Assembly (NCBI RefSeq): GCF_036311985.1
Contig: NZ_JAZDCJ010000017.1
Length of the DNA: 64,000 nucleotides
Direction: 5' to 3' (one strand)
DNA from: JAZDCJ01 sp036311985
Lineage (GTDB): Bacteria > Actinomycetota > Actinomycetes > Actinomycetales > Micrococcaceae
The position numbers and the translations under genes are program-made. Below, piece by piece: positions 58,256 to 64,000 of the stretch. Within the stretch, counting starts at the first letter, position 1; each line of letters opens with the position of its first letter. The notes under the pieces were generated by a model. That model made no database searches and had not been told where the DNA came from. It worked only from the letters and a program-made list of their open reading frames with translations.

Positions 58256-58324
58256 GCAACACGATCCGCTCCAGCGCTGTTCAGCGGCACGCGTAACGAC
58301 GCTGCGCTGGATCGTGATGCGGGG
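58256..58324. repeat. Palindromic repeat family B, copy 5
   Basis: GCAACACGATCC and GGATCGTGATGCGGGG form the outer arms with inner CCAGCGCTG and CGCTGG segments, giving the most symmetric member. It lies upstream of the AbiEi-like gene and downstream of the dioxygenase gene. Confidence 0.75.
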
Positions 58325-58358
58325 GATGGCGGGTCAGTGGCTAGTCGGAGTCGGGCGG

Positions 58359-59156
58359 TCAGCCCAGGGTCCAGGACCGCTTCGAGAGGCCGAACCAGAA
58401 GCCGTCGATCGCGGTCTTCGCGTCGATCCCGCCCGAGGCGTAGGCCGCGCCCAGCGCCACGTACAGCGGCGCCCAGTGCTCGGAGCGCGGGTGGGCCTCG
58501 CGGGCGGCCGGCGCCTTGTTCAGGAAGTCCAGGATGGAGTCGACGTCGCCGCGGGCCATCGCCTCCTCGGCCCAGTGATCGAACTCGCTCGAGGCCGCGG
58601 GCGGCTCGCCGTCGGGCCCGGCCGCCGGGTTGAACCAGCGCAGGTTGTGCGTCGTGAAGCCGGAGCCGACGATCAGCGTTCCCTGTTCGCGCAGCGGGGC
58701 GAGGGTCTTGCCGAGCTCGAACAGGCCCTGCGGGTCGAGCGTGGGCATGGACATCTGGACCACGGGCACGTCGGCGTCGGGGAACATCTCCTTGAGCGGG
58801 ACGTAGGCACCATGGTCCAGCCCGCGGGTCTCGTCGCGCTCGACGTGGTGGCCGTGCGTCCCGGCGAGCCGCGCGACCTCGTCGGCGAGGCCGGGGGCGA
58901 GCGGGGCGTCGTAGCGGACGTCGTAGTAGCGCTGCGGGAAGCCCCAGAAGTCGTAGACGAGCTCCTGCTTGCGGGCCGAGGCGCTCAGCGTGACGGGCGC
59001 GTTCTCCCAATGCGCGGAGATCATCAGGATGTCCTTGGGCTTCTCGAACGTCCCGGACCACCCGGCCAGCTCCGCGGTCCACGTCGCGTCGTCGGCCAGC
59101 GGCGGGGCGCCGTGGGAGAGGAAGAGGACCGGGGGAAGGGCCGTGGCTGTGCTCAT
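58359..59156 (-). CDS. Class III extradiol dioxygenase-like protein (DODA family)
   Basis: This 265-aa protein has LFLSHGAPPLADDATW at the start, MISAHWENAPVTLSAS, RGLDHGAYVPLKEMFP and VGSGFTTHNLRWFNPA. The conserved His residues in these blocks form the metal site of LigB/DODA enzymes. The closest characterised relatives open aromatic rings or produce betalamic acid-like products. The ATG at 59156 is used. It is monocistronic and possibly involved in aromatic compound handling. Confidence 0.85.
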   Translation of the reverse strand: MSTATALPPVLFLSHGAPPLADDATWTAELAGWSGTFEKPKDILMISAHWENAPVTLSASARKQELVYDFWGFPQRYYDVRYDAPLAPGLADEVARLAGTHGHHVERDETRGLDHGAYVPLKEMFPDADVPVVQMSMPTLDPQGLFELGKTLAPLREQGTLIVGSGFTTHNLRWFNPAAGPDGEPPAASSEFDHWAEEAMARGDVDSILDFLNKAPAAREAHPRSEHWAPLYVALGAAYASGGIDAKTAIDGFWFGLSKRSWTLG

Positions 59157-59187
59157 GGGTCCAGCGTACGCCGATTTAGTTGAGAGT

Positions 59188-59967
59188 TCAAGCAAATCGT
59201 TCCACGTCATCGACCACGCACGCCGTCGCCGACCCCGGGGCGATCTCCGTCCGGCCCGCATCCTGGATCAGCGGCCCGGCCCCGCTCACGGCCACGGCCT
59301 GGTCAAACGCCGCCGCATCCAACCGCCGCACCGCGAGCGGGCGCCCGGCGCGCAGCCAGGCGTCCAGCCGCGCCGGATCCGCCGCGAGCAGCCACGCGAA
59401 GAGCGCGTGCGCGGCCTGCGCCGCCGCCTTGCCCGTGGACATGCCCAGGGCGTCGTTGAGCACCACCACGAGCCCCGCGGGATCCCCGGAGGGCGCGGCG
59501 CCGGGGCCCGCCCCGGGCGCGCCCCCTCCCTTCGCACCGCGCTCGGCCGGGACGGCGTGGCCGGCCGGGGTGGCACGCGGCAGCTCGGTGCCCGAGACCT
59601 GGAGCTTGCGGATCCGCGGCGGGACCGCATCGGCGGCGACGGGCTCGAACGCGATCGCCCGGCCCGCGCCGGACGCGGCGAGCGCATGGTCGGGGAACCC
59701 GTCCCGGACCTTGGCGAACGCCTTGGCGTCGGCGCGCCGGACGGCCTTCGCGAAGGAGCCCTCGGCCCACGGCCTCCACCCGGCGGCCTCGGGCGCGGCG
59801 ATGAACGCGGCCACGGAAGCGAGCGCGGCGGCCGCGATGCCCTCGGCCTCCGGGGCCGGATCCCCGCGATCGACGAGCAGCACGATCTGCTGGACCAGTT
59901 CGGCCGCCGCCCCGGGAGGCGGGACGGGGCCGGGAGGCGCGGGTTCGGCGTCGTACTGCTGGCTCAC
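59188..59967 (-). CDS. Peptidyl-tRNA hydrolase, Pth2-type
   Basis: The 259-aa product ends with a Pth2 domain (VVLNDALGMSTGKAAAQAAH, then ALFAWLLAADPARLDAWLRA). The GKAAAQAAHA helix is the Pth2 signature. The N-terminal ~130 residues form an additional domain (QQIVLLVDRGDPAPEAEGIA, then FIAAPEAAGWRPWAEGSFAK), absent from archaeal Pth2, which looks like a degenerate second copy. It hydrolyses peptidyl-tRNA. A low-complexity linker joins the halves. Confidence 0.8.
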   Translation of the reverse strand: MSQQYDAEPAPPGPVPPPGAAAELVQQIVLLVDRGDPAPEAEGIAAAALASVAAFIAAPEAAGWRPWAEGSFAKAVRRADAKAFAKVRDGFPDHALAASGAGRAIAFEPVAADAVPPRIRKLQVSGTELPRATPAGHAVPAERGAKGGGAPGAGPGAAPSGDPAGLVVVLNDALGMSTGKAAAQAAHALFAWLLAADPARLDAWLRAGRPLAVRRLDAAAFDQAVAVSGAGPLIQDAGRTEIAPGSATACVVDDVERFA

Positions 59968-59976
59968 CCGGCCAGT

Positions 59977-60669
59977 CTAGGGGCGCGCGGACCCCACCGG
60001 CTCCCACGCGGTCACGGCCACCGCGCCGCCGTCCACGATGTCGAGGTCCACGGGGAGCTTGGCGCGCTCGGCGCCCGCGTACGGCGCCACGAGCAGCGTG
60101 CCCGCGCGTGTGTCGCCCGCCCCCGCCATGGCATTCCACCCCAGGAGGGCGCGGGCCGCTCCACCGGGTTCGAGGACGACGACGGCGAGGGCCGCAGTGC
60201 GGGGCGGGGCGTCCGGCGAACGGCCGGGCGCGTCCGGCGCCCGCCGGCGGACCGCGAGCACCACGGAGAACCACAGCGCGAGGAAGCGGGGCGCGCGGGA
60301 GGCGGCATCGGCATCGTCCTCCCCGCCACCGGTCCGGGGAAGGACGAGGCGGGCCAGGGCGAAGACGAGGGCGCCGAGCAGCAGCGCCGAGGCGAGCGGC
60401 ACGAGGAGGTTCCACGGGGCTTGCGATGCGGCGACCCAGCGCGGGACGGTCGTCGGCAGCACGAGGCCGGCCGCCTCGACGGGGATCCGGGAGGTGCCCG
60501 CGGCAAGGGCGTCGTAGAGGGCACCGCCGCCCCACCAGAGCAGGGCCGCGGCGAGGGCCGCCCAGCGCGCGGCGCGGAGGGAACCGTGGCGGGGGCGCAC
60601 GGGGCGGGCGTCGGAGTCGTCGCGCGGGGAGCCGGACGACGGCGCGGCGTGCGGGTGGTTGGAGGCCAC
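59977..60669 (-). CDS. Membrane protein of unknown function, 230 aa
   Basis: The protein has a polar N-terminal tail, two hydrophobic helices (RWAALAAALLWWGGGALYDA and NLLVPLASALLLGALVFALA), a Pro/Arg-rich loop and a C-terminal soluble part. It is 9 bp upstream of the Pth2 gene and probably co-transcribed with it. No family recognised. Confidence 0.55.
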   Translation of the reverse strand: MASNHPHAAPSSGSPRDDSDARPVRPRHGSLRAARWAALAAALLWWGGGALYDALAAGTSRIPVEAAGLVLPTTVPRWVAASQAPWNLLVPLASALLLGALVFALARLVLPRTGGGEDDADAASRAPRFLALWFSVVLAVRRRAPDAPGRSPDAPPRTAALAVVVLEPGGAARALLGWNAMAGAGDTRAGTLLVAPYAGAERAKLPVDLDIVDGGAVAVTAWEPVGSARP

Positions 60670-60749
60670 GGCCCCAGCCTAGGCGCCGGCACGCCCGGCG
60701 CCCGGCCACCGACGCCGCCCGCTACCCTCACCCGCGCTTGCCTTCCCCT

Positions 60750-60817
60750 CATCTCGATCCATCCTCGCGCTGTCATAGCGCGCGCGTCACGACGATTCCC
60801 CGGTGGGTGTTGCGGGG
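60750..60817. repeat. Palindromic repeat family B, copy 6
   Basis: CATCTCGATCC on the left and GTGTTGCGGGG on the right around ACGACGATTCCCCGG. It lies between the divergent membrane-protein and ferrochelatase genes, so in this copy a simple terminator role is unlikely. Confidence 0.7.
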
Positions 60818-60843
60818 CAAGGCGAGAGGGGGTGAGGGAAGAA

Positions 60844-60866
60844 TTTAGCTAGACAGGCATGATACT
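60844..60866. promoter_or_regulatory. Candidate MarR-type site upstream of hemH
   Basis: TTTAGCTAGACAGGCATGATAC reads on the other strand as TATCATGC followed by GCTAA. The marR promoter (about 62671-62691) has TATCAAGC followed by GCTAACTA. The shared half sites suggest one regulator for both genes. Confidence 0.4.
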
Positions 60867-60900
60867 TTCTACGCAAGAGACCTAGGAAGAGGCGGAACCC

Positions 60901-62067
60901 ATGACCAGCAGCGCCCGGACGCAGCCCCACGTCGAACAGCCCACGGACTACGACGCCGTGCTCCTGCTTTCCTTCGGCGGCCCCGAAGGGCAGGACGACG
61001 TCATCCCGTTCCTGCGCAACGTCACGCGCGGGCGCGGAATCCCCGACGAACGACTCGAGGAAGTCGCCACGCACTACCGTCACTTCGGCGGCGTGAGCCC
61101 GATCAACGCGCAGAACCGCGCGTTGCGCGAGGCCCTCGAGGCCGAGCTGCGCCGCCGCGGCAGCCGGCTCCCCGTCCTGTGGGGGAACCGGAACTGGGCA
61201 CCATTCGCCGACGACGTCCTGCGGGAGGCGGCCGACGCCGGGATGGGCCGCGTCCTGGCCGTGACCACGAGCGCCTACTCCTCCTACTCCAGCTGCCGCC
61301 AGTACCGGGAGGATCTGGCACGCGCCGGCTCGGCCGCGGGAGGGCGGATCGAGCTGGACAAGGTCCGCCAGTACTTCGACCACCCGGGATTCGTCCGGCC
61401 CTTCGTCGAGACGGTCGCGGCAGCGCTGCGCGACCTGGTCCACGACGACGCGTCGCTCGATCCGGCCACGGACATCGAGCTCCTCTTCGCCACCCATTCG
61501 ATTCCGCTCGGCGACGCCGAGGCATCGGGCCCTCCCGCGCGGGACTTCGGCGGGGGCGGCGCCTACGCCGCCCAGCACCGGGCCATCGCCGGGCTCGTGG
61601 CCGGGGAGGCGGCGCGGGAGTTCGCGGCCCAGACCGGGCGGGACGCAGTGACCCCGCCGTGGCAGCTGGTCTACCAGTCGCGTTCCGGGCCCGCCTCGCA
61701 GCCTTGGCTCGAGCCGGATGTGAACGACGCGATCTCCGCGCTGCCCGGGGTGGGTCGCCGGGCCGTGGTCGTGGTGCCGATCGGCTTCGTCTCCGACCAC
61801 ATGGAGGTCATGTGGGACCTCGACGAGGAGGCGGCCGAGACGGCCCGCGACGCCGGACTCGCGTTCATCCGCACGCCCACTCCGGGCACGCATCCGGCGT
61901 TCGTCGCGGGGCTCGCGGACCTTGTCGAGGAGCGGCTCTCCGGGGTCCCGGCCTCCGAGCGGGCCCGGACCACGCCCCTCGGCCCGTGGTACGACGTCTG
62001 CCGGCCGGGCTGCTGCGCCAAGGCGGGACGCCCGTTCCTGCCGGCCGCCGCGGGGATCGAGCCCTAG
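60901..62067 (+). CDS. hemH: Ferrochelatase (coproporphyrin III type)
   Basis: This 388-aa protein has LLLSFGGPEGQDDVIPFLRN, HYRHFGGVSPINAQNRALRE, GNRNWAPFADDVL, TSAYSSYSSCRQYREDLARA and FVSDHMEVMWDLDEEA, all ferrochelatase landmarks with the conserved Glu. Cys132 and the C-terminal CRPGCC (Cys367, 371, 372) are candidate ligands for the [2Fe-2S] cluster known in actinobacterial enzymes. In these bacteria the enzyme inserts iron into coproporphyrin III. Its stop shares CTAG with the convergent marR stop. Confidence 0.93.
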   Translation: MTSSARTQPHVEQPTDYDAVLLLSFGGPEGQDDVIPFLRNVTRGRGIPDERLEEVATHYRHFGGVSPINAQNRALREALEAELRRRGSRLPVLWGNRNWAPFADDVLREAADAGMGRVLAVTTSAYSSYSSCRQYREDLARAGSAAGGRIELDKVRQYFDHPGFVRPFVETVAAALRDLVHDDASLDPATDIELLFATHSIPLGDAEASGPPARDFGGGGAYAAQHRAIAGLVAGEAAREFAAQTGRDAVTPPWQLVYQSRSGPASQPWLEPDVNDAISALPGVGRRAVVVVPIGFVSDHMEVMWDLDEEAAETARDAGLAFIRTPTPGTHPAFVAGLADLVEERLSGVPASERARTTPLGPWYDVCRPGCCAKAGRPFLPAAAGIEP

Positions 62068-62618
62068 GCGCCAGGTTCCGCCGCGCCGAGGCTCGCGCTC
62101 AAGTCGTCCGCCGACTCCCGCAGGTAGCGGATGACGACGTCGCGCTCGGCGGGCGTGAGCCGCGCGGCCGCGCCGAAGCGCACGGCGTGGTGCCGGCCGA
62201 CCTGCTCCCGCGCGACCAGGTGCGTCTCGGCGGTGACCTCGATGCGTTGCGAGCGGCGGTCCGTGGGATGCGGGCTCCGGACCACATGGCCTCCTGCCTC
62301 GAGCCGGTCGAGGAGCTTGGTGATGGACGCGGTCGTGATCCCGAGGTGCCGGGCGAGAGCGCCGGGCGTCACCGTGCCGCCGGTGTTCTTCGCGGAGATG
62401 AGGAAGCGGATCGCCCGCATGTCCGTCTCGCCGAGCCGCATGTAGCGCTGGGAGGCCGCGGCGATCGCGCGTTCGGCCGCGCGCAGGCGCCCCATCTGCT
62501 CCATGATCGCGTCGACCTGCGCCAGCTCCGCCGGGCCCAGCCCGCCGCGGTCGACGAGGCGCCCCTCGGGATCGCTCGAGGCCAGGCTGAACGACTCGTG
62601 CCGCGGTGCGTCGGTCAT
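62064..62618 (-). CDS. MarR-family regulator
   Basis: The 184-aa product has the winged helix of MarR proteins (AIRFLISAKNTGGTVTPGAL, then ARHLGITTASITKLLDRLEA, HVVRSPHPTDRRSQRIEVTA). ATG 62618 is preferred over GTG 62630, because GAGAGG upstream overlaps the latter. It converges on hemH with a four-base overlap at the stops, so antisense interference is possible. Its own promoter has the half sites seen before hemH, so it may respond to heme, oxidants or metals. Confidence 0.85.
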   Translation of the reverse strand: MTDAPRHESFSLASSDPEGRLVDRGGLGPAELAQVDAIMEQMGRLRAAERAIAAASQRYMRLGETDMRAIRFLISAKNTGGTVTPGALARHLGITTASITKLLDRLEAGGHVVRSPHPTDRRSQRIEVTAETHLVAREQVGRHHAVRFGAAARLTPAERDVVIRYLRESADDLSASLGAAEPGA

Positions 62619-62691
62619 GGGCTCAGGCACCTCTCGGGTTTCTCTCGCCGCTGGGCCGCGGCTGGACTGGTATCAAGCTTGGCTAACTATC

Positions 62692-64000
62692 CTAGCCCCG
62701 CGCGGCGCGCATGCGGGCATGGGCCTCGAGCGTCGCCGCCCGGCTCTCGGCGAGGTCGACGACGGGGTCCCTCACCTCGGGCGCGAACCGGGCCGCGTAC
62801 CGCCCGGCCGGGTCGAAGCGGGCGCGCTGCCGCTCGGGGTTGAGCACCCGGAAGTAGGGCGCGGCGTCGTTCCCGCAGCCCGCGACCCACTGCCAGTTCA
62901 CGGGGTTGGAGGCGGCGTCGGCGTCCACGAGCGTGTCCCAGAACCAGGCCTCGCCGTCCCTCCAGTGCAGCCCCAGGTTCTTCACGAGGAAGCTCGCGGT
63001 GACCATGCGGGCCCGGTTGTGCATCCAACCCGTCCTCCACAGCTGGCGCATGCCGGCGTCGACCATGGCGAAGCCCGTCTCGCCCCGGCGCCACGCGGAG
63101 AACGCCGCGGCCTCTCCGGGTCCGTCGCCGGCCCGCGCCCAGTCAAAGGCGTCGAACTCCGGCCGCAGGTTCTCCGTGGGAAGCCGGGGCTCGTGGTGCA
63201 GCTGGTGCCAGGAGAACTCCCGCCACAGCAGCTGCCGTTGCAGCTGGGCGGCCGAGCCGGCGTCGTCCGCGGCGGCACGGGACTCCTCCACGGCCCACCA
63301 GAGCTGGTGCGGGCTCACGTGCCCCCAGCGCAGCGCCGGCGACAGGCGGGACGTTCCGTCGAGGTCGGGCCGGTCGCGCTCGGCGCCGTAGGCGGCCAGC
63401 CCGCCGGCGCGAACCTGATCGAGGCGCTCCAGCGCGGCGGACTCCCCCGGGCGCCAGGCCTCGTCGAGCCCCCTGGTCCACGCGGCGCCGCGGGCGTCGA
63501 GGCCCCAGTCGGCGAGCGCATCGGAGCGCGGGAGCCGCGCCGGTTCCCCCGCCGGGGCTGCGGAGCACGACGGCGGACCGTCGGACGAGGCACCGGCGCG
63601 GACGGTGTCCCGCGCGGCGGGGACGGGCGACGGCGCGGGCGGGATGGTGCCGGCGGCCGGCCGCGGCACGCCCTCGGGCCGGCGGAAGCCTCCCCCGGCG
63701 CGGTCGACGACGGCGCGGGAGAAGGGCGTGAAGACGCGGTAGTGGCCGCCGGTCGAGGTCAGGAGCGTGGCCGGGTCATGCAACAGCAGGGCCCGGTGCG
63801 CGTGCACGGCGACCCCGGTCGTGCGCAGTTCCCGGGTGGCCTCGGCGTCCACGGCGCGCTCGGGACCGCCGTGGCGCTCGTTGAAGTGCAGTCCCACCGC
63901 CCTTCCGGGACCGGCCCCGCGCCGCCCGGCCGCGAGTGCGCGCACGACGTCGGCGACCTCGCGGGCCGCCGGGCCACGGCGCAGGATGAGCGGCACGCCG
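62692..64000 (-). CDS. phrB: Deoxyribodipyrimidine photolyase, N-terminus beyond window
   Basis: The frame is open to the right edge and begins within the photolyase antenna domain (GVPLILRRGPAAREVADVVR), so ~60 residues are missing. The FAD-binding domain is complete: TSRLSPALRWGHVSPHQLWW, LLWREFSWHQLHHEPRLPTE, MRQLWRTGWMHNRARMVTAS, FLVKNLGLHWRDGEAWFWDT and NWQWVAGCGNDAAPYFRVLN. It repairs cyclobutane pyrimidine dimers using blue light. The linker near residues 110-150 is Pro/Ala-rich and longer than usual. Confidence 0.92.
   Translation of the reverse strand, partial: GVPLILRRGPAAREVADVVRALAAGRRGAGPGRAVGLHFNERHGGPERAVDAEATRELRTTGVAVHAHRALLLHDPATLLTSTGGHYRVFTPFSRAVVDRAGGGFRRPEGVPRPAAGTIPPAPSPVPAARDTVRAGASSDGPPSCSAAPAGEPARLPRSDALADWGLDARGAAWTRGLDEAWRPGESAALERLDQVRAGGLAAYGAERDRPDLDGTSRLSPALRWGHVSPHQLWWAVEESRAAADDAGSAAQLQRQLLWREFSWHQLHHEPRLPTENLRPEFDAFDWARAGDGPGEAAAFSAWRRGETGFAMVDAGMRQLWRTGWMHNRARMVTASFLVKNLGLHWRDGEAWFWDTLVDADAASNPVNWQWVAGCGNDAAPYFRVLNPERQRARFDPAGRYAARFAPEVRDPVVDLAESRAATLEAHARMRAARG

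Overview
The window is high-GC actinobacterial DNA. Gene content (GuaB1, AldR-type Lrp next to ald, a ferrochelatase with a Cys cluster, large serine recombinase, leaderless promoters of TAnnnT-N6/7-ATG type) points to Micrococcales, probably a Micrococcaceae-like genome. No rRNA or species marker is present, so the genus stays open.

Left third (1 to about 21.4 kb): the right part of an integrative and conjugative element (ICE). It opens with a truncated IS21-family element (istA, cut by the window edge) that has landed in an AraC-type regulator and left only the regulator's 3' end. A long + strand block follows: ArdC-like antirestriction protein, primase-polymerase, DUF2637 membrane protein, ParB-like protein, then a Gram-positive type IV secretion module. 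That module holds a membrane-anchored protein, an M23 cell-wall hydrolase, two tandem paralogous VirB2-like small membrane proteins, a VirB6/TrbL-like protein, an SCO6880-type protein, a VirB4-like ATPase and a VirD4/TraG coupling protein. SSB, DUF4913 and a large serine recombinase close the block. The recombinase frame runs straight into the 3' half of a tRNA-Ala(CGC) gene, which marks the right attachment site. No relaxase and no left end are visible, so both should lie left of the window.

Middle (21.4 to 48 kb): ordinary chromosome of short operons. There is a CopG/Doc toxin-antitoxin pair whose toxin has an early in-frame stop, a paired fluoride channel (crcB), and a pxpA-pxpBC-biotin carboxylase/BCCP operon followed by a GntR regulator. 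A second operon (ycsG-ycsI type) carries the same palindromic operator as the pxp operon. Further on are guaB1, a divergent lrp/ald pair, an ABC exporter with a divergent NarL-type two-component system, and an SGNH hydrolase - 33-aa membrane peptide - MFS operon with stop/start overlaps at both joints.

Right part (48 to 64 kb): a 1288-aa secreted, probably wall-anchored nucleotidase, a FAD reductase, an ABC half-transporter with a divergent TetR, an AbiEi/DUF559-like protein, an extradiol-dioxygenase-like protein, Pth2, ferrochelatase convergent with a MarR regulator, and a photolyase cut by the window edge.

The host section is unusually rich in small dispersed palindromes: a ~100-bp family with GCCCACTTCACGTC arms (3 copies), a ~68-bp family ending GCATCACGATCC/GGATCGTGATGC (6 copies, all between 48.9 and 60.9 kb), and a ~17-bp GGGNACGACGCCGGGGCC motif (11 copies), several of which sit inside genes and give the same peptide in unrelated proteins.
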